Counted from the first letter of the stretch, positions 44,398-54,040 are shown. The stretch: DNA of 64,000 nt from JAMXLO01 sp963812475 (GCA_963812475.1 CAWEVI010000005.1:62001-126000); one strand, 5' to 3'. Made by a program: numbers and translations. Notes: generated by a model not told the origin, from the sequence alone.

Positions 44398-45285
44398 TCA
44401 GGCCGCCTGCGTGCCGCCCTTGGGCGCGACACCGTAGTGCTTGAACCAGGCAATTGCCCGCTTCCAGCCATCCTCGGCATCCGTCCTGTTGTAGCTTGGG
44501 CGGTAATCGGCATGGAAGCCGTGCGGTGAGTCAGGATAGACCACGACGTCGACGATCTTGTGGGACGCCTTTGCCTTGGCTGCCGCCTCCTGCACGTCGG
44601 CCACCGGAATGCTGGTGTCCTTGGCGCCATACAGGCACAGCAACGGGCATTTCAGCTTGTCGGCTATGTCGATCGGCGCCAGCGGCTGAATCGGGCTGAT
44701 GGCGCTCTTGATCGGCCCGTACCAGGCGACCGCCGCCTTCAGCTTCGGATTGTGCGCTGCATAGAGCCAGGTGTTGCGCCCGCCGCGGCAAAACCCGGTT
44801 TCGCCAATGACTGTCGCACTGCCGTGGTTGTGCGCAGCCCACGCCAGCGTGGAGTCCAGATCGGTCATCAATTCGGCATCAGGCTTCTTGCTGATGACGT
44901 CGCGAACGATCTGCTGGATGTCGGTCATTGTCGAGAGATCGGCGATGCGGGCATAGACTTCCGGCGCGACCGCCATGTAGCCGAGCTTGGCGAAACGGCG
45001 GCAAACGTCCTTGATGTATTCGTGGACGCCGAAGATCTCCTCGTTCACCAGGATGACCGGAAAGCCGGTGCCCTTCGCCGGGCGCGCAAAGTAGGCCGGA
45101 ATATGCCCATCCTTCACCGGGATCTGCACCTCTCCTGCATCGAGGCCGGTCGTGTCGGTCTGGATCGCCTGCGCTTCCACCCGCTGCGTTGCCAGGGTGA
45201 ATCCGCTGATCAGGCTGGTCATCACAAAACCACGCCGCGCCAGCGGATAGCGCCGCAGGCCATTGTGTTCGTTGAAGTCGTTCAT
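44398..45285 (-). CDS. Exported dienelactone hydrolase-family protein
   Basis: 295 residues. LARRGFVMTSLISGFTLATQ (residues 16-35) is a twin-arginine-type leader. The DLH domain has the nucleophile motif GETGFCRGGRNTW (Cys166), Asp223 (YGAKDTSIP) and His255 (DSPHGFHADY), plus FPVILVNEEIFGVHEYI. Acts on lactones or esters, probably in the periplasm. GGAGGAC precedes the ATG. Converges with the flavin reductase gene. Confidence 0.87.
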   Translation of the reverse strand: MNDFNEHNGLRRYPLARRGFVMTSLISGFTLATQRVEAQAIQTDTTGLDAGEVQIPVKDGHIPAYFARPAKGTGFPVILVNEEIFGVHEYIKDVCRRFAKLGYMAVAPEVYARIADLSTMTDIQQIVRDVISKKPDAELMTDLDSTLAWAAHNHGSATVIGETGFCRGGRNTWLYAAHNPKLKAAVAWYGPIKSAISPIQPLAPIDIADKLKCPLLCLYGAKDTSIPVADVQEAAAKAKASHKIVDVVVYPDSPHGFHADYRPSYNRTDAEDGWKRAIAWFKHYGVAPKGGTQAA

Positions 45286-45312
45286 GACTGTCCTCCCCGG
45301 ATTGGTCACTAT

Positions 45313-45325
45313 GGGCGTGACGCCC
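45313..45325 (-). terminator. Hairpin after icd
   Basis: GGGCG-TGA-CGCCC, thirty bases after the icd stop and before the dienelactone hydrolase start on the same strand. A short GC stem without U-tract; weak terminator candidate. Confidence 0.35.
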
Positions 45326-45354
45326 GCTGACAGCAGACGCTGGAAGGGCCGCGC

Positions 45355-46569
45355 CTATTTCATCGCCTTCTGCAGGTTCTCATCCAGCTTCGCCAGGAAG
45401 TCCTGCGTGTTCAGCCATTTCTGGTCGGGGCCGATCAACACCGCGAGGTCGCGGGTCATGAACCCGGACTCCACGGTCCCGATGCAGACCTTCTCCAGGG
45501 CCTCGGCGAACCGCGTCACGTCCGGCGTGTCGTCGAACCGCCCGCGATAGATCAGCCCGCGCGTCCAGGCGAAGATCGAGGCGATCGGATTGGTCGAGGT
45601 CTGCTGCCCCTTCTGGTGCTGGCGGTAGTGGCGCGTGACGGTGCCGTGCGCCGCCTCACTCTCCACCGTCTTGCCGTCCGGGCTCAACAGCACCGATGTC
45701 ATAAGGCCCAGCGAACCGAAGCCCTGCGCCACCGTGTCGGACTGCACGTCGCCGTCGTAGTTTTTGCACGCCCAGACGTAGCCGCCGTTCCACTTCAGCG
45801 CGCAGGCCACCATGTCGTCGATCAGCCGGTGCTCGTAGGTGAGCTTCTTCTTGTCGAACTCCGTTTTGAATTCGGTTTCGTAAATTCTCTGGAAGATGTC
45901 CATGAAGTAGCCGTCATAGGCCTTCAGGATCGTATTCTTGGTGGAGAAGTACAGCGGCCAGCCGCGCATGAGCGCGTAGTTGAACGAGGCGCGCGCGAAG
46001 CCGGTGATGCTTTCCTCTGTATTGTGCATCGCCATCGCCGCGCCGCCATGCTTGAACGTGTGCACCTCGAGCGTCTGCGCCGGTCCGCCGCCGTCCGGCT
46101 GGTAGGTCAGCGTGACCTTGCCCGGGCCGGGGATCTTCATCTCGGTGGCGCGGTAGATGTCGCCATAGGCGTGGCGGCCGATGACGATGGGCTGCGTCCA
46201 GTGCGGCACCAGGCGCGGGACATTCTGGCAGATAATCGGTTCGCGGAAGATCGTGCCGTCCAGGATGTTGCGGATTGTCCCGTTCGGGCTTCGGTACATC
46301 CGCTTCAGGTCGAACTCGCGCACCCGCGCCTCATCCGGCGTGATGGTCGCGCACTTCACCCCGACGCCGTATTGCCGGATGGCATTCGCCGCGTCGACGG
46401 TGACCTGATCGTCGGTCTTGTCGCGGTATTCGATGCCGAGGTCGAAGTATTTCAGGTCGATGTCGAGGTAGGGAAGGATCAGCTTGTCCTTGATGAACCC
46501 CCAGATGATCCGCGTCATTTCGTCCCCGTCGAGCTCGACGACCGGGTTCTTCACCTTGATCTTCGCCAT
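45355..46569 (-). CDS. icd: NADP-dependent isocitrate dehydrogenase
   Basis: TCA-cycle enzyme converting isocitrate to 2-oxoglutarate, giving NADPH. 404 residues of the dimeric eukaryote-like class: NPVVELDGDEMTRIIW start, the substrate-binding RMYRSPNGTIRNILDGTIFR, NYDGDVQSDTVAQGFGSLGLM with metal Asp residues, and EAAHGTVTRHYRQHQKG (NADP site). Normal length for this class. GGGGACAG precedes the ATG. The frame is open upstream without homology. Confidence 0.95.
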   Translation of the reverse strand: MAKIKVKNPVVELDGDEMTRIIWGFIKDKLILPYLDIDLKYFDLGIEYRDKTDDQVTVDAANAIRQYGVGVKCATITPDEARVREFDLKRMYRSPNGTIRNILDGTIFREPIICQNVPRLVPHWTQPIVIGRHAYGDIYRATEMKIPGPGKVTLTYQPDGGGPAQTLEVHTFKHGGAAMAMHNTEESITGFARASFNYALMRGWPLYFSTKNTILKAYDGYFMDIFQRIYETEFKTEFDKKKLTYEHRLIDDMVACALKWNGGYVWACKNYDGDVQSDTVAQGFGSLGLMTSVLLSPDGKTVESEAAHGTVTRHYRQHQKGQQTSTNPIASIFAWTRGLIYRGRFDDTPDVTRFAEALEKVCIGTVESGFMTRDLAVLIGPDQKWLNTQDFLAKLDENLQKAMK

Positions 46570-46821
46570 TCTGTCCCCGCCTTGATTGGCCCCTGATGAG
46601 TACGCCAGGTTCGTCAATCCCGGCGTTCAAGCCCGCGGACATTCGCATCCGTCCAGGCCGGGAGCAAGCCGCCGCCCGATTTTGGCGGGCCAGGGTTGCG
46701 TTCGAGCTCACGGGAATGTTACGAAGCAAAATCGGCAGTGGTCTATAGCTCCGCGGCTTTCACGGCTCCGACGGCGGCAGGTCTTGAGCACAACCCAGGC
46801 GGTCCCGCAGGTGGCGGCATA

Positions 46822-49794
46822 ATGATCCGGAACAACGGCAGCCGGCTGCTTGGCCTGCTCGGCATCGTCGCCGGCACGCTCACGCTGATCGCGCTGACCT
46901 GGATCGGCACGCTCACCGCTGTACGGACCGAACGGACCGACGCGGAGGACCGGGTAACCGCCGACGTGGCCAACCAGGCCCAGATCTTCGAGGAACAGTT
47001 GCAGCGCAAGCTGCTCGAGGTCGATCAGACACTGCGCATTCTTGCCAGGACATGGGAAACCGACCCGGGTAGCTTCGATCTGGCCACCGCACGGCGCCAG
47101 TTCGTCGTGCTGAACGACCTCAGTTCGCAGGTGTTCATCGCCGACGAACACGGCATCGTGCAACACGACACGGTGCCGGCGACCTTGGGAACAGATGTCA
47201 GCACCCGGGACTATTTCCGTTACGCAGCGGAACAGACAGCCGACGACGGGATGTTCATCAGCCCCACGACGATGGGATCGGTGGTCAGGGAATGGCATTT
47301 GAACCTGGCCCGCCGGCTTCACAAACCGGACGGATCGTTTGCCGGCGTGGTCGTCGCAAGCATGCGGATCAGCGCCCTGGGCAGCTTCTATCAGATGGCC
47401 AACATCGGCTCCCACGGCATCATCGCCGTCGTGGCGATGGAACGGGGTGGGGTACGCGTGGCGGTCGGGCCGCATCGGATCGACCCTGGCTCACTGATCG
47501 CCGACACGGACATGTTCAAGGCCATGCAGGCCGATCCGGACGGCGTATGGTTTGGGCGCTCGGCCTTCGACGGGATCGAGCGCGTCCATGGCTTCCGCCA
47601 TGTCACCGACCGCGACCTGGAAGTTGTCGTCGGCGTTGATCAGACGGAGGCGATGGGTGCGACCAGCGCCTGGGTCACGGCTGCATACGGCTTCGCCGGC
47701 GGCATCACGGCACTGCTGCTCGCGATGGCCGGTCTCCTGCTGCACGGCCTTGGCGCCGCGCGCCGCCGCGAGCAGGCGCTCGCGCACGACAGGGCCGTGC
47801 TTGCTGCCGCGAATGCACAGCTCGAGGCGGCCAAGGCGTCGGCGGACGCCAAGTCGGCGCAGCTCGAAGCGACGTTGGTCGGAATGACCGACGGCGTCGC
47901 GATGGTGGACGGCCGCATGCACCTGGTCGAATGGAACCCACGCTATCCCGGACTGGCCGGCGTCCCGAGCAGCATCCTGCGGGTCGGCATGCCGATCGAT
48001 GAGGTGCTGCGGGCACAGGCGGAAGCCGGCGAGTTCGGCGACATCGATATCGAAGCGGAGGTGGCGCGGCAGATGGCGCTGCTGTCCGGCGGCGACTATG
48101 CCGCGACAACGGAACGCCCGCGGCCGGACGGCAAGGTGATCGAGCTGCGACGCAACAGGCTGCCCGACGGCGGCTTTGTCACGCTGTATACCGATATCAC
48201 CGCGCGCAAGCAGGCCGAGACCACGCTGCGCCAGGCGGGCGCCGTGGCAGAGGCCGCGGCGCGCGCCATGTCGCGCTTCGTGGCTATCGTCAGCCATGAG
48301 ATACGCACGCCGCTCAACGCACTGTTGAGCAGCCTGACCCTGTTGGCGGACAGCAACCTGGCTCCCACCCAGCAAGCCCTGGTCGGCATGTCCCGCCAGT
48401 CAGGCGATGCGTTGATGGCCCTGGTGAACGACGTTCTGGAGATGTCGCGAATGGAGGCCGGCCAGCTCATGCTGCGGCCGAGCTCATTCGTGCTTCGCGA
48501 ACTGATCGAGAGCGCGATCGATATGTTCCGCTCGCCTGCCGCGGAACGCGGAATCGCGTTGCGCCTGTCGATCGGTCCGGGCGTACCGGAGGAGCTGCAC
48601 ACCGACCCAGGCCGGTTGCGGCAGGTATTGCTCAACCTGCTGTCCAACGCCGTGAAGTTCGCCGCTTCCGGCGAAGTGCGCGTGACGGCGGAAGCTCAGT
48701 TCTCCGGCGGCAGGACACAGCTGCGCATGGCGGTGCGGGACCGGGGGCCCGTCATACCCGAGGAGGATCGCAACCGTCTGTTCAAGCCGTTCTCCCGTAT
48801 TGAGCAACCGGGCGCCGATGGGCCGCTGGGGACCGGCCTCGGCCTGGCGATCTGCCATCATCTCGTCACCCTGATGGGAGGCACCATCGGCTGCAATGTC
48901 TGGACGATGGGCGGGCGCGCGGCAGGAAACGAGTTCTGGATCGCATTGCCGGTGACCGTGCCCCCGAGCCAGGCAGATGACGAGGCGGGCCGCGCCGGCG
49001 TGCCGCGGCGCCGATCCCTGCCGCGAACGCGTGTCCTGCTGGTCGAGGACATCGTGGCCAACCAGCTTGTGACCGCGACGTTGCTGCGCCGCGAGGGTCA
49101 TCTCGTGGACATCGCCGGCAACGGTGTCGACGCGATCAGCGCCGTTGCGGGTCGGCCCTATGATCTGGTCTTCATGGATATCTTCATGCCTGGCATGAGC
49201 GGCCTGAACGCGGCGAAGCTGATCCGGGGCATCGCGGGGCCAGCCGCGGCGGTGCCGATTGTGGCATTGACCGCGAATGTCTGCCCGGAGGACCAGGCGC
49301 TGTGTGCCGCGGCCGGCATGAACGGGATGCTGGGCAAACCGGTGACCCTGGCCGAACTGCTCGATGCACTGGCCTGTTATGTCTGGCCGCACCGATCCGA
49401 TCGCATCATTCTGCACGCCGCTTCACCGCCGATACCGGCCGTGCGATCGTCAATTCTATCGGCTGCGCGCCTCGACGAACTACGCGGCGCCATATCTGCG
49501 GATACGCTGAGCACGCTGATCGAAGATTGCCTCGCCGATCTCGCGGAACGCCTGAAGTCACTGCGGCAGGCGTTGTCGCGGGACGCGACGGAGCAGGCGG
49601 TTGCGGACGCGCATGCCATGGCGGGCATGGCTGCCGAATATGGCATGGCTGCGTTGGAGAGCCTTGTTCGCATGCTCATGCAACTCCTCGCTGAGGAACC
49701 GGCCTCCGCCAACGCAATCGCGCAGGATCTGGAGGCCGAGATCGTTCGCACCGCGACCGCAATGCGTGAGGCGCTGGGTAGCGAGATGGTCTGA
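46822..49794 (+). CDS. Hybrid histidine kinase with sensor, PAS, receiver and Hpt-like domains
   Basis: 990 residues: membrane helix (10-33), periplasmic dCache-like sensor (about 35-285; SSQVFIADEHGIVQHDTVPA, STRDYFRYAAEQ), second helix (about 288-312), PAS-like region (LEATLVGMTDGVAMVDGRMHLVEWN), HisKA with His492 (VSHEIRTPLNALL), HATPase (GTGLGLAICHHLVTLMGG), receiver with Asp786 (VFMDIFMPG) and a C-terminal Hpt-like helix bundle with His931 (DAHAMAGMAAEYG). The Hpt Lys after His is Ala934. No response regulator is adjacent. Start is the ATG at the first hydrophobic segment. Confidence 0.9.
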   Translation: MIRNNGSRLLGLLGIVAGTLTLIALTWIGTLTAVRTERTDAEDRVTADVANQAQIFEEQLQRKLLEVDQTLRILARTWETDPGSFDLATARRQFVVLNDLSSQVFIADEHGIVQHDTVPATLGTDVSTRDYFRYAAEQTADDGMFISPTTMGSVVREWHLNLARRLHKPDGSFAGVVVASMRISALGSFYQMANIGSHGIIAVVAMERGGVRVAVGPHRIDPGSLIADTDMFKAMQADPDGVWFGRSAFDGIERVHGFRHVTDRDLEVVVGVDQTEAMGATSAWVTAAYGFAGGITALLLAMAGLLLHGLGAARRREQALAHDRAVLAAANAQLEAAKASADAKSAQLEATLVGMTDGVAMVDGRMHLVEWNPRYPGLAGVPSSILRVGMPIDEVLRAQAEAGEFGDIDIEAEVARQMALLSGGDYAATTERPRPDGKVIELRRNRLPDGGFVTLYTDITARKQAETTLRQAGAVAEAAARAMSRFVAIVSHEIRTPLNALLSSLTLLADSNLAPTQQALVGMSRQSGDALMALVNDVLEMSRMEAGQLMLRPSSFVLRELIESAIDMFRSPAAERGIALRLSIGPGVPEELHTDPGRLRQVLLNLLSNAVKFAASGEVRVTAEAQFSGGRTQLRMAVRDRGPVIPEEDRNRLFKPFSRIEQPGADGPLGTGLGLAICHHLVTLMGGTIGCNVWTMGGRAAGNEFWIALPVTVPPSQADDEAGRAGVPRRRSLPRTRVLLVEDIVANQLVTATLLRREGHLVDIAGNGVDAISAVAGRPYDLVFMDIFMPGMSGLNAAKLIRGIAGPAAAVPIVALTANVCPEDQALCAAAGMNGMLGKPVTLAELLDALACYVWPHRSDRIILHAASPPIPAVRSSILSAARLDELRGAISADTLSTLIEDCLADLAERLKSLRQALSRDATEQAVADAHAMAGMAAEYGMAALESLVRMLMQLLAEEPASANAIAQDLEAEIVRTATAMREALGSEMV

Positions 49795-49846
49795 AGGGGC
49801 CTGCCTTCAGGCATCCTTAACACCGATCGCGGACACTGTCCGCATC

Positions 49847-50059
49847 ATGTTGTCGCCAACGTCGCTCTCCGCCTTCTCGTCCGCTCCGGTTCCGGTTGGC
49901 GCCGGCACAGCCCGGCCGGTGCAGCGTGTGCGTTCCGTCACGCCGCAGCCAACCCAGCCCGCGGCTCCGATGACGAGCGCGATGCCCCGAGCCGGCGAAG
50001 GTGATACGACACCCGGCCGCATCCTGCCCCGCGGGTCGCTGCTCGATCTGTCGGTTTAG
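49847..50059 (+). CDS. Small Pro-rich hypothetical protein
   Basis: 70 residues, Pro/Thr/Ser-rich with the conserved-looking end TTPGRILPRGSLLDLSV. It lies 52 bp after the kinase and 73 bp before the Nudix gene. I believe a similar ending occurs in other Acetobacteraceae, which supports it being real, but this is from memory. No ribosome site stands out, and the opposite strand also has an open frame of similar size. Confidence 0.45.
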   Translation: MLSPTSLSAFSSAPVPVGAGTARPVQRVRSVTPQPTQPAAPMTSAMPRAGEGDTTPGRILPRGSLLDLSV

Positions 50060-50132
50060 CCAAGCGAGGCGGCCGCATGCGGGCAGATCGGCGGGGATTG
50101 ATCCGGCTCGGCGAAAGCGTCACCCTCCCGAG

Positions 50133-50699
50133 ATGCCGGAGTTCGTCCGTCGCATCCCGCAAGGCGATAACCGCGAGCGCATGATCTGCGCCGACTGCGG
50201 CCACATCGCCTATGAGAACCCGAAGGTCGTTGTCGGCTCGGTGGTCGTTGCCGGCGATGCGGTTTTGATGTGCCGGCGGGCGATCGAGCCAAGGCGCGGC
50301 TTCTGGACCCTCCCCGCCGGATATCTGGAACTCGGCGAAACACTCGAGGAGGGGGCGGCACGGGAAGCCTGGGAGGAAGCACAGGCAGAGATCGTGCTGG
50401 ACGGCATTCTCGGCGTCTTCAGTATCAGCCGCATCGGCCAGGTCCAGGTGATCTTCCGTGCCCGCTTCACCTCGACGGATGGGCCGCATTTTGCCGCCGG
50501 CCCCGAGAGCCTGGAGGTCGCCCTGTTTTCCTGGCAATGCATCCCGCGCGATACGATCGCGTTCCCTTCGGTGACCTGGGCGCTGGATGCATGGCGGCAG
50601 GCGGCGACGGGACCACTTGGGACGCCTGCCGGCAATCCGATGAGCGACCCGCGAGGGACGAGGTCTCTCGCCGCGGGACACGAGGGGAGCACCGAGTGA
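50133..50699 (+). CDS. Nudix hydrolase
   Basis: 188 residues. The Nudix box GYLELGETLEEGAAREAWEE (residues 63-82, then AQAEI) has all the expected Glu and Arg positions, so it should hydrolyse nucleoside diphosphate derivatives such as ADP-ribose. An N-terminal ICADCG (Cys19, Cys22) precedes NPKVVVGSVVV; the expected second Cys pair of a zinc ribbon is not obvious. The TGA overlaps the next gene's ATG. Confidence 0.9.
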   Translation: MPEFVRRIPQGDNRERMICADCGHIAYENPKVVVGSVVVAGDAVLMCRRAIEPRRGFWTLPAGYLELGETLEEGAAREAWEEAQAEIVLDGILGVFSISRIGQVQVIFRARFTSTDGPHFAAGPESLEVALFSWQCIPRDTIAFPSVTWALDAWRQAATGPLGTPAGNPMSDPRGTRSLAAGHEGSTE

Positions 50700-51004
50700 T
50701 GCGAACGGGCCTGGCATTGTTCCTGCTTCTGGCGGTCACAGGCGCAGGACCCGCGCCGTCGCTGCCGGTGCCGCCAATTCCACCTGAACATCCGCCCGCC
50801 GCGCAATCGGCGCCGATCCCCAATCCGGATGCCCGCGCGCCGCTGGACACGTCTTCGGGCGGAACCCAGGTGGGTTTCACGGATTTCCGTCTCGATCGCG
50901 ACAATCAGAGCATGGGTTATTCGCCAGGCTCGCAATTCCAGACGAACGAGGATCGGCGGCCCATCCAGACCCCTGGCCTCACCGTGCGAGTGCCGCTGCA
51001 ATAG
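50699..51004 (+). CDS. Small secreted Pro-rich protein
   Basis: 101 residues with a signal peptide (MRTGLALFLLLAVTGAGPAPS), a Pro-rich segment (PVPPIPPEHPPAAQSAPIP) and a polar C-terminal half with TQVGFTDFRLDRD and YSPGSQFQ. No domain recognised; the mature protein is probably periplasmic. Its ATG shares bases with the Nudix stop (TGATG), so it is translationally coupled. Confidence 0.7.
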   Translation: MRTGLALFLLLAVTGAGPAPSLPVPPIPPEHPPAAQSAPIPNPDARAPLDTSSGGTQVGFTDFRLDRDNQSMGYSPGSQFQTNEDRRPIQTPGLTVRVPLQ

Positions 51005-51088
51005 CGCGCCGGCGCGTTCCGAGCGGCCAATGCGTCACACGATCGCGCCGAAAATGACGGTTTCCGCAGCGCTCCACCTGCCCGCTGT

Positions 51089-51102
51089 CTGATCCAGATC
51101 AA
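51089..51102 (+). promoter_or_regulatory. FNR/FixK-type site before the universal stress gene
   Basis: CTGAT-CCAG-ATCAA matches TTGAT-N4-ATCAA in nine of ten positions. TATATG (51123-51128) downstream could be a -10 box, putting the site centre about 40 bp before the start site, the class II activator position. Oxygen-limited induction of Usp genes by FNR/FixK is well known. Confidence 0.6.
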
Positions 51103-51161
51103 CGCGGACTTCCCCGATCCGGTATATGTGGGCAGACCAATGATGCAGGGAGACATGACCG

Positions 51162-52010
51162 ATGGCTCTGAAGGACATACTGGTTCATCTGGACGTGACG
51201 CCGCGCAGCAAGACGCGGCTCGACGTTGCCGCCGGCCTGGCGATGAAGTGCGGCGCGCATCTCACGGGCGTCCACGTGATCGACATTCCCTCGGCCAACT
51301 ACTTCTACGGCGCGGCAATGCCATTCGTGCCCGCCAATCCGGAGGAAATCGTTGACCGCATGCGGGCCGATGCCACCGAGGCAGCCGCCCCGATCGAGGC
51401 CGCCTTCCGCGACTGCCTTCGCCGCAACGGCCTGCAGGGCGAGTGGCGGCTGGTTGAGGGCAGCCCGGCGACCATGGTTGCGCTGCACGCCCGCTACGCC
51501 GACCTGACCGTCGTCGGCCAGCCCAATTCCTATGAGCCACAGGACAGTGACGCGGTGACTGTCACGACGGTGATGACATCGGGCAGGCCAGTGCTCGCGA
51601 TCCCGTTTGCCGGAGATTTTCCGACTTTGGGCGAGCGCGTCCTGGTCGCGTGGAACGCCAGCCGCGAGGCAGCGCGCGCGGTCAATGATGCGTTGCCGCT
51701 GATGGCCGCCGCGAAGCAGGTGACGGTGCTGGCGATCAACCCGCAGAGGGGCATCGGCGGGCTCGGGGACGTGCCGGCTGCCGACATCGCGCTGCATCTC
51801 GCGCGCCATGGCATCAAGGCCGAAGCCGCGCACACGGTGGCAAAGGATATCTCCGACGGCGAGGCATTGCTGTCCTATGCCGCCGATATCGGCGCCGATC
51901 TGATCGTCTCGGGCGCCTATGGCCATTCAAGGGCGCGCGAACTGGTCTTCGGCGGGGTCACCCGCACCCTGATCGCGGAAATGACGGCGCCGGTGCTGCT
52001 GTCGCACTAG
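51162..52010 (+). CDS. Two-domain universal stress protein
   Basis: 282 residues as tandem Usp domains: MALKDILVHLDVTPRSKTRL with LTVVGQPN in the first, and ERVLVAWNASREAARAVNDALP with the ATP-loop-like LIVSGAYGHSRARELVFGGVTRTL (GxxGHSRxRExxxGG) in the second. The second domain has the nucleotide motif; the first appears degenerate. Likely cytoplasmic. An FNR-like box lies 60 bp upstream. It converges with the HAD gene, eight bases apart. Confidence 0.9.
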   Translation: MALKDILVHLDVTPRSKTRLDVAAGLAMKCGAHLTGVHVIDIPSANYFYGAAMPFVPANPEEIVDRMRADATEAAAPIEAAFRDCLRRNGLQGEWRLVEGSPATMVALHARYADLTVVGQPNSYEPQDSDAVTVTTVMTSGRPVLAIPFAGDFPTLGERVLVAWNASREAARAVNDALPLMAAAKQVTVLAINPQRGIGGLGDVPAADIALHLARHGIKAEAAHTVAKDISDGEALLSYAADIGADLIVSGAYGHSRARELVFGGVTRTLIAEMTAPVLLSH

Positions 52011-52018
52011 GCGTTTCG

Positions 52019-52885
52019 TCACCAGGTGAAACGCGGGACGGTCGCCACGGGCATCAGACCCGCCCCGGCCGCCATGGCTTCCGCCTTCGCGGTGTCGTAG
52101 CCGTCCGGTCCGGCCCCCAGCGTCTCGCCGTGGATGCCGGCCAGCACCCAGCACGCGGACACGTCCACGGCGGCGGCGCCGGCGATGTCGGTATGGAGCG
52201 CATCGCCGACCGCCAGCACACGATCAACCGGCACGCCGAGCCGCTCGAGCACCGGCTGGTAGATCGTCGCATCGGGCTTGCCGAGTGAACGCACATCGCC
52301 ACCCATTTCCTGATAGCGCATTGCCAACGCGCCGGCGCACAGCACTCGCACGCCACCGCGGATAACCTGCAGGTCCGGATTGGCGCAGATCATCGGCAGG
52401 CCATGGTCCGCGCATTCCCGCAGCACCGTCTCGAACTCGTTCATGTCGGTGGGATTGCGGTGGTCATCCGGTCCCGTGTTCAAAACGAAATTGGCGTCGC
52501 CGGGCGTATCGACCTTGGTCAGCGGCAGGCCTTCGATCACGCCGCGGTCGCGCTCCGGACCGAGGTGGAAGATGCGCCGACCAAGCTCGGCCCACCACAG
52601 GTCGGGAGGCCGTTGCAGGGCACGGCGGACCGCTTCGCCGCTGGTCAGGATATCGGTGTAGAGGTCATCTGGGATGCCCATGCGGCGCATCATGGCCTGG
52701 GCCGCGTCATTGGGACGCGGGACATTCGACAGCAACAGCGTCCGCTTGCCGGCGGCTCGCAACGCGACGAGGCACTCCACGGCATGGGGGAAGGCGTTCA
52801 CCCCGTCGTGGATGACGCCCCAGAGGTCAAGGATGAAGCCGTCGTAGCGCTCGGCGAGCGGGGCGAAATTGTGAAGGTGTTCCAT
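52019..52885 (-). CDS. HAD-superfamily hydrolase, class IIA (TIGR01459-like)
   Basis: 288 residues with HAD motif I YDGFILDLWGVIHDG (DxWGV), motif II LLLSNVPRP, the Lys motif in SLGKPDATIYQPVLERLG and motif III/IV VLAVGDALHTDIAGA. The sugar/nucleotide phosphatase NagD-like group is likely; substrate unknown. It begins five bases after pyrD and is co-transcribed. Confidence 0.88.
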   Translation of the reverse strand: MEHLHNFAPLAERYDGFILDLWGVIHDGVNAFPHAVECLVALRAAGKRTLLLSNVPRPNDAAQAMMRRMGIPDDLYTDILTSGEAVRRALQRPPDLWWAELGRRIFHLGPERDRGVIEGLPLTKVDTPGDANFVLNTGPDDHRNPTDMNEFETVLRECADHGLPMICANPDLQVIRGGVRVLCAGALAMRYQEMGGDVRSLGKPDATIYQPVLERLGVPVDRVLAVGDALHTDIAGAAAVDVSACWVLAGIHGETLGAGPDGYDTAKAEAMAAGAGLMPVATVPRFTW

Positions 52886-52890
52886 GCCGC

Positions 52891-53952
52891 CTATTCTGCC
52901 AGACGATCCGCCTCGCTGCCCACGGCATCCTTGATCGAGCCAAAACCCGCCGCCCGCAGGGCAACCGCGAGTTCCCGCTTCAGGCGAGGGATCAGCACAG
53001 GGCCGGCATAGGCGAACGCGGTATAGAGCTGCACCAGCGACGCTCCGGCGCGGATCTTCGTGAGTGCGTCCTGCCCGGTGGACACGCCTCCGACGCCGAT
53101 CAATGCGAGCCGGCCGTTGGCCAGCAGGAAAGCGCGCGCGAGCACACCGGTGGATCGCTGGAACAGCGGCGCGCCGGAAAGCCCGCCAGCTTCGCGCGCC
53201 GCCGCCGACCGCAGCGCAGGCTCACGGCAGGTCGTCGTATTCGACACGATCAGCCCCTGGACACCCTCGGCCACACAGGTCTCCACGACAGCGGCAAGAG
53301 CATCGCGCGTGAGGTCAGGGGCGATCTTCACCAGTACCGGGGGCCGGTTCGGAACCGCTCTCGCCACGGCGCGCAGAATCGCTCGCAACTGCGCCTCGCC
53401 CTGCAGATCGCGCAGCCCCGGCGTGTTCGGCGAGGAGACATTGATCACCGCATAGTCGGCATACCTGGTGACGGCGGCGATCATCGCCGGATAGTCGCGT
53501 TCCGGCTGTGCGCCATCCTTGTTGATGCCGACATTGACGCCAAGCGCGACCGGACCGCGCGGCACAGTGGCAAGTCGGGCGAGACAGGCGTCGAGCCCGG
53601 CGTTGTTGAACCCCATGCGGTTGATCACCGCCGCATCCGCATCCAGACGAAACAGCCGTGGCCGCGGATTGCCCGGTTGCGGATGGGGCGTCACGGTGCC
53701 GATCTCGACGAAGCCGAAACCAAGTCGCATCAGCGCCGAAACGGCAACCGCACTCTTGTCGAACCCGGCGGCAAGTCCGATCGGATTGGTGAACCGTCGC
53801 CCCAGCGCATCGACCGCAAGACCGGCATCATCAGGGTCGGTCGCGCGACCTGCGAGCCCGAGGCGCAACGCGTAAAGGGCGAGATTGTGCGCTCGCTCCG
53901 GATCGATGCGACGCAGCAATGGCAGCAGCGCGGAAGACATCGCGGGCAACAT
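52891..53952 (-). CDS. pyrD: Dihydroorotate dehydrogenase (quinone), class 2
   Basis: Oxidises dihydroorotate to orotate with quinone at the membrane. 353 residues with NPIGLAAGFDKSAVAV, INRMGFNNAG, VNVGINKD and VINVSSPNTPGLRDLQ (catalytic Ser of class 2). The N-terminal RRIDPERAHNLALYALRLG helix is the membrane-contacting extension. Two ATGs four codons apart (53952 and 53940) are possible; no clear ribosome site separates them. Confidence 0.94.
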   Translation of the reverse strand: MLPAMSSALLPLLRRIDPERAHNLALYALRLGLAGRATDPDDAGLAVDALGRRFTNPIGLAAGFDKSAVAVSALMRLGFGFVEIGTVTPHPQPGNPRPRLFRLDADAAVINRMGFNNAGLDACLARLATVPRGPVALGVNVGINKDGAQPERDYPAMIAAVTRYADYAVINVSSPNTPGLRDLQGEAQLRAILRAVARAVPNRPPVLVKIAPDLTRDALAAVVETCVAEGVQGLIVSNTTTCREPALRSAAAREAGGLSGAPLFQRSTGVLARAFLLANGRLALIGVGGVSTGQDALTKIRAGASLVQLYTAFAYAGPVLIPRLKRELAVALRAAGFGSIKDAVGSEADRLAE

Positions 53953-54040
53953 TCAAGACCGGCTTATGCCCGCGCGAGCGATGCCTGGGAAGCTGGCGCC
54001 CGACTGTCCCGCACCCGCGGCCGGGCGACGCACTCGCGGT

